This document shows positions 21,574-32,591 of a stretch of 64,000 nt of DNA, piece by piece; within the stretch, counting starts at the first letter, position 1, and each line of letters opens with the position of its first letter. The position numbers and the translations under genes are program-made. This DNA is from Periconia sp. R9002. Taxonomy: Eukaryota; Ascomycota; Dothideomycetes; Pleosporales; Periconiaceae. The notes under the pieces were generated by a model. That model saw nothing but the letters and a program-made list of their open reading frames with translations. It had not been told where the DNA came from and did no database searches. The stretch spans positions 124,001-188,000 of the forward strand of contig JAMAHW010000026.1 in assembly GCA_023627715.1 (NCBI GenBank). Reading direction: 5' to 3'.

Positions 21574-23795
21574 TGGTTTGGAGTCGGTTCGTTAAGTGAC
21601 AAGTAAGTGGTGTGGAATGGTCGTGTATCTTATTACACGGGGATGGTGGAGGGTTCTGGATTTGACGCCTCTATGGTGTGATTCTTGACGGGTTCATTTT
21701 TACAACGCGTTATCCTTCTCTAGCTTCCCTGTTCCTACCACTTGAATTATCAATTGATTTTCTTCAAATCCAATCTTCTACCCGTGAGAGACTTGATGCT
21801 TCTCGGTTTACGTGAAATTAGCTATTTTAATTATATAATGAAGTAACAAGGAGGATTGTGCTCGCATGTAATACAGTAGGATGAAAAGAGAGGCCAGGTT
21901 GCAAGAGTTCAAAATATACATATATAGATGATCAAATCCTACAGGATAGATCGACGAGCGTCTCGAGTGTCTTCTGAAGAAACAGCAATGAAATAGTATC
22001 TAGTGACCAGTGGAGTGTCGTAAAACTTCCCCCAAGGGTGAAACGAATGGCTGGAAACTATGGGAAGACCTTTCATTGTATTGAGGAAGCTAAATTAAAA
22101 CATTAACATTGATCTTACACAGTATTGAGGACTGTATTTTCATTGGATAAAGCCCGGTGACACCATGAACGAGTGGAACAAAATTACATGTCGTGTTTGC
22201 TATTTGTCCACGGTTCTCATACTGTTGCGTACCTAGGTATGTATGGATGGGTCTCTATATGGGTGTTATGTCACACTTCCAATGTACGACTATAAATTTC
22301 CCAATCTTTACATTAATTCATGTTGAATCTTAGTTTCAAACATACCGTAATATAAACGTCATATGAAGTAGTGAGATCGATGAGTTCTAAGGGATACTGT
22401 CGATGGGGTTGATGGACTTCCTCTTATACATATGTGGTTTAGCGTCTACTGTGTCGGGCCAGTGGGCTCTGAATCGGCATTTCACCGCAGACCTCCAGCC
22501 ATCATCGTCGCGCCCCCATACCCGCGACACTGCTCCATTTCCTTCGGAAACCATCTCCAACCAGCTGCTAACGAGAAAGTAATGACTAAAAATGTTATTG
22601 TCTAGCCTGTGGCGCTCTAAAAGCAGCGTTTCACGCGGTTGACCGCATTTTTGAGATGAAAATCGAGATTGTTTAGGCCGAACGGATCGAGGACTGTAGA
22701 AATATCCAGGAAAATCTGCAATCCCAGAGAGAGATGGAGATAGACCACTGCATGATCGCAGAAACCGGCGCTGGTTTACTGACCGACCACGCAACACCAA
22801 ATCGGGCACGCCTGTTAGCTTCCCAGAAGCACGCTCTCCAAGCATCATCAGGAACATCAAACGGGTATCTCGTCTACATCTATATCACTACGAAGTCAAT
22901 CTCCATTGCTATACAGTACCGCTTCGTCATTTGACGTATATTTCAAAGAAAGAGTTGGAAGTGCCCTACTGGCCTGGCTGCATTACGAAGGACACATTTA
23001 AAAGGCTGCCAAGGACCCAAAATGCTGCGCTTCGGATTTCCTGAGATGTGCGAATCAATCCCCCCCATAAAAACAGTTTACGTTTCGCGCTGCGCAGGTT
23101 TCCTACCCGGTGACGTTGCGGGGAGAGCATCAAAAGTCGCCTGTGGAATCAAGGAGATGACAAAGGAAATGCGCGAATGAACCAGCGCACACAGAATGGT
23201 ATTGTATATACTGTCAGTGTCCATTGTCAGCTCTCGAAGATTCTCAGGCCCAGGTGTGGGAGCAGGAACAACCAGTGACTGAATATTGAGGAGTGCGATT
23301 GCTCGCCTGAATCCTAGTCTAAATGCACTCCCAGAGATCACCACGGATTGAAAAGGAAGGCGACGCTCGAATCGTACAACATTGGTGCGCAAATAGATAA
23401 GAGTATGGTACATGTTATAAAGGCGGTGTCGTGAGACGGGCTTGGCAGATCCCTGAGACGCCAGTCTTGTGATTACTGGTAGTACCTATGTAGATGAGAT
23501 AATGAAATACATTCCAGCCATCATGGACACGTTCGCTCCTTCATAGCGACACAATCAAGTTTCTAGCCAACCTGTTCCTTTGATCTCTGTGTTTGTGCTT
23601 GATAAAACGGGTTCTTTTAGCTGCAATTGGCTGGCTCGCGTCCCTGGCTTGACAACCCCGGCCTGGGTAGGTATTTTATTATTTAAAGTTGCTGTGCTAG
23701 CGAGATAGGGATTACCTCATGTGCCCGGCGTGCAACCAGCGATAGAATCGACGCGGCAGTTCCTCCCCTCAACCACACACCCCACAACCGCAAAC
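21574..23795. other. 2.2 kb intergenic region, no confident gene
   Basis: It holds the 3' flank of the Q-rich gene, an A/T-rich middle (about 21,700-22,380), and the promoter of the WHIM-domain gene. Minus-strand open frames at 22,387-22,860 (157 codons) and 23,078-23,413 (111 codons) have no recognisable motif. I treat them as unsupported. Confidence 0.45.
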
Positions 23796-25985
23796 ATGTC
23801 TGACACCGACTCTGCACTCTCCTCGCCACCTGCGACAGACGACGAGATGCCCGTCGAAATGCCCGTCGCGAAGCCAGCGAAGCCTACACCGCAGACCAAG
23901 GCGAAGAAGCCCAAGAAGAATGGTACCATCTTGAGCTTCCTAGAAAAACGGGCTCCTTCGCCGCCGCGCAAGAAACGCGAGCCATCGCCGCCTCACGAAC
24001 CGGCTTTTGAAGACAATTTCGATATCTCGGTGAGTCCTTGTCGCGTCCGTCGCGTCGTGCCGCGCTGTGATCGCGTCCTTGAGTTATACATGCCCGAAAT
24101 GGCTCTCCGCTAACATTTCTCCCATAGTTCATTGTTATGTTCAGATCCCGATTCTCCGATGCCTTTCCCGCCAAATGCCCTCATCTGGGTCCTCAGGATA
24201 TCGAGCGCGGTGTCACCGACGACATTCCTTCGCCCCAAATCGAAAGCCTGCTTTGTGCTTTGCTCGGACTGGTCCTTAATCGCAAGAAGCCTGTAGAGTT
24301 CGTCCACCGTTTACCTATATTCCTACCCTAGAATCAGAGTCGCTTGACTGTGTTGAACAGGATTGTGTGAATATATGCTGATGCTGTGCCATTTACAGAA
24401 AAGGTCACTACGGTCGCGCCCTGGAGGAAGCTGTTCAGACACAAAAATCACAGTGGCCAGCTTCATGGAACGGAGTAAACCCTTTGCATGGCGGTCGCTC
24501 GTTCAATACGATGACGGCTACTGAACGCGTATGTGTCACGATTCAATGTTTCCTTGTTTTGCAGCCACTGACTTATGTGCAGCTCGCTCTCCTCAAGACA
24601 CTCATTCTGTGGAGCCTCAACCAGTCCGAAGTAGTAAGCGGAATGATTAAAGACGGATACAAGTCACGATCCACCAAAGACAAGGCCGACACGAACATAC
24701 CGCTCTCCGTGCAGCCGTGGGGCCGCGACGGCGACAAGCGACAATATTGGCTCATCGAAGGACAGGATGACACAGCCTTCCGCATATATAGGGAGAGCGA
24801 TCGTAGGAAAAAGAAAATCACATGGTGGAGTATGGCAGGCTCCATTGAGGAGCTGCGCGCGCTGGCCACCAAGTTGGTGGAGGAGGATGGCACACGCGAT
24901 GCGAAATCGCTGAGCGAGCGCATGCTCCATGCTATACCTCGTTTCGAGGCTACAGAAGAGGTAACAAATGTGCGATATAATTTCTTCATACAGTGTTGCT
25001 TACACTCTCCCAGAAGCGCAAACGTCGCGAGTACCGCAATGCACGCAAAGCCGCTTTTACTCGACCCGAGCCCGGTTACTCACTCTACGAAGGCCGCACC
25101 CGCGGCAAGCGCATGCGATATACCTTCTCAGATGAAGAAAATGAGATTGATTCTGATGCATTATCTGTTAGACGATCTACACGCAATTCTGGTCGAGAGA
25201 CACCTGGTGTTCCTCCGGCTGCTCCGACTGTCACCGCTAGCGGTCGGCAGGTGCGTTCTCGCGCGGCCGGCGCATACGGCGAATTGCTACACAGCGGACA
25301 GACAACAGAAGGCGCCTCCCCCGCAACAGGAGACTACGTTCGTTCAGAAGTCTCGGAAGAACCGCAAAATGCTCACGGTCGGTCCACTCGCGCTGCCGCA
25401 ACGAAAGCGGCTGACGGCTTTTCCAATAAGCGCAAATACTCCGAGACGTACAACTCGTCCGATGATGACGAGGACGATGATGCGACTTCCTGGGACGGCG
25501 GTGACGAAGAAGAGGAGCCAGATCAGATGGATATTGATGAAGATGAAGATGAGTCTGATGAGGCACCGGATGAGGAGGATCAAGAGCCCAAGAGTCTCGT
25601 CGTGAGCTTGAAGTACCAAAAAGGCGGTGTTAAGTCATCTCCAGCGCCCGCGCCTATACCCGCAGATGGCACTCCGGTCGATGCGAAGGTACCCAACGAA
25701 AACAGCGATTCAGCAGGCACCGCTCAACAAACCCCACAGCTTCCTGAACCCATTACAAACGGCACTCCAGCGCCTGCCGCAACAGAGAAAACAGTCGCTG
25801 CAGAGCACCCGGATCCTCCAAAGGTAGAATTGGGCGCGCCGACCCCGCCATACAACTCGCAAGAGGAGCCTAAGCCTGTGCCTGTGCCCCAGTACTCTGC
25901 CGCTGCCGCCGCCGAAGCCGCACCTCCCCATCACGCCTTCGACGCTGCGTTGCCGGCCCCGGAACCCGTCGCCAGCTGGCAGTAG
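23796..25985 (+). CDS. WHIM/DDT-type chromatin-remodelling accessory protein
   Basis: Nuclear protein resembling the accessory subunits of ISWI complexes (RSF1/CECR2/Itc1-like group). Five exons (23796-24029, 24128-24297, 24399-24528, 24583-24960, 25014-25985) give 627 residues with closed phases. N-terminus: Pro/Lys-rich with ILSFLEKR, followed by basic runs. Residues about 80-310 carry the DDT/WHIM-like helices, including LALLKTLILWSLNQSE and the strongly conserved PWGRDGDKRQYWLIEGQDD. The second half is disordered with long acidic runs (DDDEDDD, DEDEDESDE) and a Pro/Ala-rich end. An in-frame ATG at 23721 would add 25 residues; I prefer MSDTDSALSSP as a more typical start. It is convergent with MMM1. 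Confidence 0.78.
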
Positions 25986-26757
25986 CAGCGTCTGTTTGAT
26001 GGTGACTAGTTTTGGCCTTAGTGATCATAGAGTCACGTGGATAGAATTTAATTATAGGGTCAAATGTTGCGTTTCCTGGGTAAAAGGTACGCGGTACATG
26101 TGGGCAACGTCACGAGTCCTGTGCTGCACTCCTTTCTCTTCCTTCCTTTTCTTTTCTTTACGTGGAGTTTGCCTACGGGTAATGGCGTGTTTTGCGGATG
26201 ATTGGGAGAAAGCAGGTGTGAGATGGGAAAGGGACACGCTGTTTAGTTTCGCGAAGCGGGAGAGAGTGGGTTCTTTCTCTTTGCTCGCTCGCTCGCCTTT
26301 CGCATACATATCGTGCGTTGGATTTCCGGTCAAAAGGGAAAGGGGAAGGGAAGAGGGACATTTTACTGTACCTGTATAGTATTAGACTACGGGAATGAGG
26401 AATCTTGTTGCTTTACTGCAGCCCTTGTTGATCCGAGATGAGTGGTTAACTGAGGGTTCCTTTATGCTTCTCAGAGGTTTGGTACAATCAGTTGTTTATT
26501 GTTTTTTTTGTCTATATGGGTGGTGCTTGTGTGCACTGCGTTGATTGGAGAAAGTAATTGATACTATTAATGTGCTTATGCGGAGATCGTCGCGGTATTC
26601 GTTCTACACATTTTCATGCTATCGTCGCCGAGGAAGCTTTTTTTCTATCCGCCTGGAGAAATGCACGGGATGAGGAAACCGATATACTCTACTCCTCGTT
26701 GTAAGAGTAACGAACAAAAACGAAGCGGAGATTGGCCCAATGCTTCAACCCTTTTTC
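25986..26757. other. intergenic, convergent
   Basis: 772 bp between the 3' ends of the WHIM gene and MMM1, with T-rich and pyrimidine-rich runs. No gene seen. Confidence 0.5.
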
Positions 26758-28320
26758 TCATATTCTAGAACCACGACCTGCCATGTCCGTCTCGCGCTCC
26801 CAAGCACCCCCAAACCGATCCGAAGCTCTGCTCGGCCCTCTCCTGTCATGCACATCACTTCTATGATCGCCACGCCATCGCATACCACTCCCTTCCCCAC
26901 GATCTGGACTTCGAGTCCGTTCCCCAGCTCTGATCTCTGCTTCTCGCAGCTTTGCGCCTTCCGCTTCTATCTGAGCCTCTAGCGACATTGCAGGTAAGAA
27001 AGATGATGGCCTATTTCTTGGGCCTCCAGGGGCGATATTCTCAGATGGCTCCGGTAGGACAGAGGATTCTTGTGGAGGCGATGTGACATCGATACCCTCG
27101 TCCGCTTGGTCTTCCTGGTCGTCGTTATCGTCCTCTTCTCCTCCTCTTGTGTTCTTCTTCCGCGGCCATAGCGAGGGAAGGACGATCTGTTGAAATCGCG
27201 GTTCCACGGCGCGCTCATCAAACCAGGCATGGACGCGCGATTCAATGAGTTGTGCGATTTTGGGGACATCTTGAAGTCGTGACCGGGAGCCGACGAGTGA
27301 GCGGACAGAGAGATCGAGGCGATAGTCGTCGAGGAAGGTGAAGGCTAGAGTTGTTGGGCGGCGTGGAGGGCCACTAGATGAGGACGGCCTGGCTTTGTCT
27401 GATGGCGAAGCGGAGGGAGATTGAGAGGGTGTAGGGGTGGAAGCAGGCGTGGAGGATGGGATGAATGATAATGCGAGGGTTCCGGAGAAGCGTACCACGC
27501 TCACAGCCAGGGCGACGGGAAGCACGGCCACAAGCGGCTTGGGAAAGTTAAGGTTCAGTGTTGTTTCGATGCCCAATGTGATGACATCGCTCAGATCAAC
27601 GTCCATACGAGCCTGCAATCGCCCCTCCTCTTGTCCTGGAATGCCTGCACTGCCGCCCAAGAACCCATCCTCCGCTGGCATTACTCTGCAGTTGCTGAAG
27701 ATGGGGAACTCATCTCCCAATGCAATCTCCGTGACCTTGATCTCGCCGATCCAGTCGGGCTTACTCCCAGAATTGAGTAGTTCATTCAGCGAAGTCAGAA
27801 CAGCGCCATCTTGCCGTGCGTCGGCGCGCAGTTGTGCGATTGTCTGTGCAATCAGCACATTGAACCAGTCCAAACTCTCCGGCTGGTGGCCCTTGACATT
27901 GTAATAGGTTTTTGCTAGAATTGTAGCAATGCTCGGACCTCCCGTGTTCGCCGGATTCCTGATCACACTCCTCGAGCTTTTTGAATTCAGCGGGTTAAAG
28001 GGGGTGTTCGTGCTATTCGACCGCGTCCGTTGATGCAGTTGCTGAAGTGAATTCTGGTGAGCGAGCGTTCGGGCGCGGCGAAGGGAAGAAAGATGCAACG
28101 CTCGATCATCGGCACTCGGGGGCTCTCCAAATATGAAGAACTTTATGAAAAAAATGATCAAGAGGGCAAAGGAGAGTTGACCAAGAAAGAAGCCCTGGGT
28201 GAAGGAAAGACTACGGAATGGTTAGCGGGGAAAAGTAATGGAGGGGTTAGAGGCAGTAACTCACGAAGAACCCTGGGGAGCAGGCGGGGGCGCCGATGTT
28301 ACTACGGCTTGTTGTGCCAT
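26758..28320 (-). CDS. MMM1: maintenance of mitochondrial morphology protein 1, ERMES subunit
   Basis: ER membrane subunit of the ER-mitochondria encounter structure that, with Mdm10, Mdm12 and Mdm34, tethers the organelles and transfers phospholipids. Two exons (28320-28265 and 28210-26758) give 502 residues with closed phases. Exon 1 encodes the lumenal MAQQAVVTSAPPP start. The join restores LSFTQGFFLGQLSFAL and the single membrane segment reaching IFFIKFFIFG. The cytosolic SMP lipid-transfer domain begins near residue 100 (YNVKGHQPESLDWFNVLIAQ) and runs past residue 350 (SRVHAWFDERAVEPRFQQI). The disordered tail is acidic, then Arg-rich. A Ser/Pro insert interrupts the SMP domain near residue 280, common in filamentous fungi. 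Confidence 0.94.
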
Positions 28321-29095
28321 GACGACTGGTTCTGAAAGTTGTCTCAGTCGTCCATGATGGGTGTAGATTTCAGTTGTTCCAATGTCGAAATGCAGCGGCT
28401 GTTGTATGAGCGAAGCCAAGACTAAGAGGGACAGGGGTCAGAGCCATAAGCCGATATCGATAAGAAACCATGTCCTAACTTAATTCCATGTTGATGGCCA
28501 TACTTCCACTTCCACCTGACAATCCTTCACATAACTTGGTCTGCCTACTTGCCTACGAGCTTCGATTTTCAAATAGTTCGAGCTTCTTCTCGCCTAAGAC
28601 AATGACACGGCGTGACCCAGCGGCAGTCCTAAGGGGCATCAGATTCAGATATCGTGTACAAGCATACCTCATCCTAGGCCATCATTTTTTCTTACAATCA
28701 CCTCTGTTGCTGGACGTATTCATCATACTGTTCATTCTGGTCAGCAAATTCATGAACCGCCAACACGCCGTCCCAAATCAATTGTCTTCTCATGGGATGC
28801 AGATCCTTAGGGAGCAACGGATACTAGTGGACGTTTGAACGAATACCGACAATGGAATCTTCCGGGAAATTTAACGCCATAATTATCCAAGCATTCATGA
28901 CGGGAGTTTAAACGTGCTCCATTCTGCCGATAATGGACATACGGTATATGAGGATTACAGAGAGCTGCATGCTGTCTTCAAGAACACGGTGATTACTCGT
29001 CTCCGATTGGCTCCCCACATCCCCACCTCCAGAAACCATATACGGCACTGGAGCTTCAGCACTCCGCGTTACGCCTGCCTTCTTCATCCACCTTC
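28321..29095. promoter_or_regulatory. divergent promoter region, MMM1 and SDR gene
   Basis: 775 bp between start codons. Short open frames (for example 28,488-28,838) show no family signature. Confidence 0.4.
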
Positions 29096-30488
29096 ATGGA
29101 CTTCGATACCGCAAGCCAAAGTCTGTCGCCCGCTGCTGCATCGCATCAACCCACTCTCAAGCTCCCGGCGACCTGCGATCCACCGTCCGAGCACAATCCA
29201 CCCAAGCAGGCGTCATGGATAGTGGGTCCAACCTTCGGACCATTCACTTGACATAAATGCTTATCATGCGAGTGTTTAGATATTTGGAGCGACGGGGCAT
29301 ATGGGGCGATCGCTTGTACGAGCCGTTTTATCGCATGGTGACCAGTGTACAGCAGTAGGGTGGTCTCAAGAAAACACAATCGAACAGCTAGATAGATGGC
29401 ACGAAGGAAACTGCCTGAGTCTGCTGTGCGATGTTAGAGTAAGGGAAACGGTAGATCATGTAATGAGAAGGAGTGTCGAGCACTGGGGACATGTAGACAT
29501 TATTGTGAAGTGAGTGTGTTTCTCTCCATCAAATCATCTTTATTCATCCCGTGAACCAACCGTTAACATACATCCAACCAAACAGCTGCACTGGCTACGG
29601 TATGCAGCGACATCCCTCCTTCAACCATCTCCTTCCAATAGCTAAACTCCAGTCCCTCCAGGTGTCATAGGCGCATGCGAAGACCAAGACGATTACGACC
29701 TCCGCAACCAATTCAACACCAACTTCCTCGGCACTCTGCACATCATCCAACTCTCCCTCCCCTACTTCCGCGAGCAAAACTACGGCCGCTACCTCATCTT
29801 CTCCTCGACCGCCGGCGCGCTCGGGGTGCCAGGACTAGGACCCTACTGCGCGACCAAGTACGCCGTCGAAGGCCTCATCGAATCCATGCTCTACGAAGTC
29901 GACGTCTTCAACATCAAAGCCACGCTCGTGGAACCAGGCCACGTGCGCCTCGACGAGCCAGACGACCAGGCCGTTCTCAGCGCGGGAGGCGCCGTCGCTG
30001 CAGTCGTGGCGGCGGCCGCCGCTGGTGGTGGAGGCGCGCCCCCTCTCCCCAGACGGTACGGCCACTTCTTCGTCAAGCCTACGCCTAGCGAACCGTATTC
30101 GACGCCCACGAGCCCCGCGGGCCACGCGCGCCGCATGATTCAGTGGTTGAATGATAGACAGCCTGTGAGTGCGGTTAAGAGCGCTGAACTCGTGTGGCAG
30201 CTGGGTCATTGTAGTTATCCGCCGCTGCGGTTACTGCTGGGGAGTTATGCGGTGGAGAGTATCCGGGATCGGTTGAGGAGTGTTATTGAAGAGGTTTGCT
30301 TTTCTTCTTCTTCCTTTTCCCTTTGTTACTTGTGAGTTTGTATAGCTGACTAGAGATTGTGTGTGTACGTATAGATTGAAGACTGGAAACACCTCTCCTT
30401 CCCCGCGACCATGCCTCCCGAAGAAGAAAATCCAAATGAAGGCATCAAGGAAGAACCGGATGATCAGGACGAGCAGGACAATGAATGA
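29096..30488 (+). CDS. short-chain dehydrogenase/reductase
   Basis: Probable NAD(P)H-dependent oxidoreductase of the classical SDR family; substrate unknown. Five exons (29096-29221, 29280-29509, 29586-29599, 29662-30293, 30375-30488) give 371 residues with closed phases. Cofactor glycine motif FGATGHMG is restored across the first junction. The NNAG-type segment is an unusual NCTGYGVIG spelled across a 14-base exon. The catalytic serine lies in YLIFSSTAGALG, with Tyr and Lys in the motif YCATK. Insertion of an Ala/Gly-rich run (VAAVVAAAAAGGGG) follows the VEPGHV substrate loop. The acidic Lys/Glu/Asp tail is uncommon. It resembles the fungal group annotated as SDR/retinol dehydrogenase-like; I cannot name the substrate. 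Confidence 0.82.
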
Positions 30489-31149
30489 ATTGTTGTTTTG
30501 GGATGAACAAAAAATAGTGCAGAGCAGTACCCGGGTATCCCTCTACCCAGACAGGAATGGTGTATCAAAAAAACATACTACAAACAGGGGAACATTTCCA
30601 AGGGTGAATGAAAGGGTAAAGAAAAGGGAAAAACGCGAAACAGAAGAGCTGACTTCTCCCTCCCCTCCCTCTCTCCCATGTAGTAAAACCAAACCAAAGT
30701 CAAAAACCAATTATTACTATTATTATATTTTCGAAATCTCTGACCTTCTTAATCATACCAATGCCATGCCATGCCATATGCCTCGCGGCGTTACCAGACC
30801 TATAACCGTGTCTTTCTTTGGGAGGAAAAGCAGAAATGGACAAGGAAATCTAAAAAACGCTTACAAGGAGAAATAGGGAAAGATGAAAAAAGAAGCTCAT
30901 GCATGCATAACATCGAATCATTCAACCCCACCCACCAACTTCGGTGAAATCATGTCTCCCCCGCCCCTTTCCGTTTGCCTTCCCTTTCCCTTCCTCGCAA
31001 GAATAAAGTACCCAAACACACCAAGCAGTCCAGTCAATCAAGCAAGAAAGAACAAACAAACAAACGCCATAAACGACCACCCGCTGCCCCCACCCAAAAA
31101 AAGACTCTCAAATAGGCAAGAAAAAACGGTGGAAAAGGGGGGTATTGGA
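30489..31149. other. intergenic with simple sequence
   Basis: 661 bp between the 3' ends of the SDR gene and the Erf4-like gene. Purine-rich then pyrimidine-rich, with (TTA)n-like sequence at about 30,708-30,730 and AACA repeats near 31,052. The 171-codon frame at 30,361-30,876 includes the SDR last exon in another frame and is not supported. Confidence 0.45.
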
Positions 31150-32591
31150 TCACCTCGCTTCGAGCGCGAGCGGCGACGAGGGATTGACCTGGAGCGTGGG
31201 CGTGAGCGGGAAGGGGAGCTCGCCGTGCTGGGGCGGCTGCGACGTCGAGTTTGCGCGGGGTTCCTGCTCGTTGGTGTGCGGGCGCGAGGTTCCTGTTTCG
31301 GGGCCGAGGTGGGGGTCTGGGATTTGTATGTCGAGCTGTAGATGATTAAATCATGTTAGTCTGCATATTCGTGCATGAGGGTTGAGGGGATGCAAATGGG
31401 TATGATGCGGGAATGGGAAACGTACTGTTAGATAACCTGTCCGCCGTAACGGGATGATTCTCACGCCCTCTTGCTCTCCCGTCTGCTTATTCCACATCTC
31501 GAGCCACGACTCCAATTCTGCGAGTTTGCGCTTGACGTTGGTCAGGCCAGCGTCATCCCACAGCCAGAACGTCGCCACGCCCATGAGCGAATCCAGCCAC
31601 GCGCGGAAACTAAACGGATCAAACGCATCCACCAGCGTATCATTGACTTTTTGTATAATGGTGCGGAATTGGTCCTCGGTGATGATGGGGTCGAGGATCT
31701 CCGGGTACATGTTTGTGAAGGTGGGTGCCAGGTCGCCCTTGATCATCCAGTCGCGCTTGATGCGGATGATGCGCGTGTTTTCGTAGAGTTCCGAGTCGAG
31801 GGGGACGTGTGGGTTTGGATGGGGGAAGCACGGGTGGGACGGACCCCAGGGGAACTCGGAGGCATCGTCGCCGTCTTGAGGGCCGTCGCCGGCAGAGTGG
31901 AGGGAGTTGGGGCGTGAGGGGAGCGAGACGCGGGTGGGGGATGGCCTTATGGAGAGTCCGGCTTCCGGGTCGCTGGGGCGGGATTGCGGGTCGGAGGGAG
32001 TGGCATGATGCTGCGTGCCTGCGTCTGCAGCGCCAGGTGGCACGGCCATGGGGGTTTGCGGGTGCGACGGCGGTTGCAGGCTCCTGCGATCACGGGGGAG
32101 ACCGATGCTTGTGCGACCGGAGGTGTTGTCGCCTATGGAACGTTCGACTTGTAGTGACGACGGGGCGGGGCTCTCGCGGGAGAGGCTTTGGGGAGGGAGG
32201 GTCAATAGAGGGTACTCGTCGCGCGTGCCCGTGTGTGGGCGGTGGATGGGGACGTTTGGAGTGTAAGGGTCGGTGGAGGTGGTATCGAGATGCAGCGGCG
32301 GCGGTGGATGATGTTGGACGGCGAGGGTGCGCGGAGACGAATTGACGGGATTCCAGAGGCGCGAAGCCCTGGGACGTGGTGGGGAATTGTAGAGGGCGAA
32401 AGGGTTGAAGTTGAAGAGGCGATTGGTTATGGACCAGCGAGCGGGCAATTCTTGGGAGTGGTGGGAGTCGGACGGCGCCAGATCTGTTTTGTGGGTGGGT
32501 ACGGGAGAAGAGGTTTGGTGGTTGCTAAGGCAAAGGGGGAGAGGCGGTCGGCGAGGGTTGCTGCTTCGGGAAGTCTGGGCACAGACGACAT
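31150..32591 (-). CDS. ERF4: Erf4/Golgin-A7 family palmitoyltransferase cofactor
   Basis: Erf4 partners the DHHC enzyme Erf2 at the ER/Golgi to palmitoylate Ras. My best model has three exons (32591-32503, 32368-31426, 31335-31150), giving 405 residues. The first 200 residues are Pro/Ser-rich and disordered. The conserved domain starts near residue 220 with ENTRIIRIKRDWMIKGDLAP, followed by FTNMYPEILDPIITEDQF and helices ending AELESWLEMWN. The acceptor at 31336 and the C-terminal exon are well supported. The 5' end is not: the main exon is open upstream without an ATG in frame, and I bridge to MSSVPRLPEAATL by a 134 bp intron that is only a prediction. Confidence 0.7.

Noticed and set aside
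31471..31917. 148-codon frame antisense to the Erf4-like exon
   Set aside because: Shadow of the conserved Erf4 domain on the other strand.
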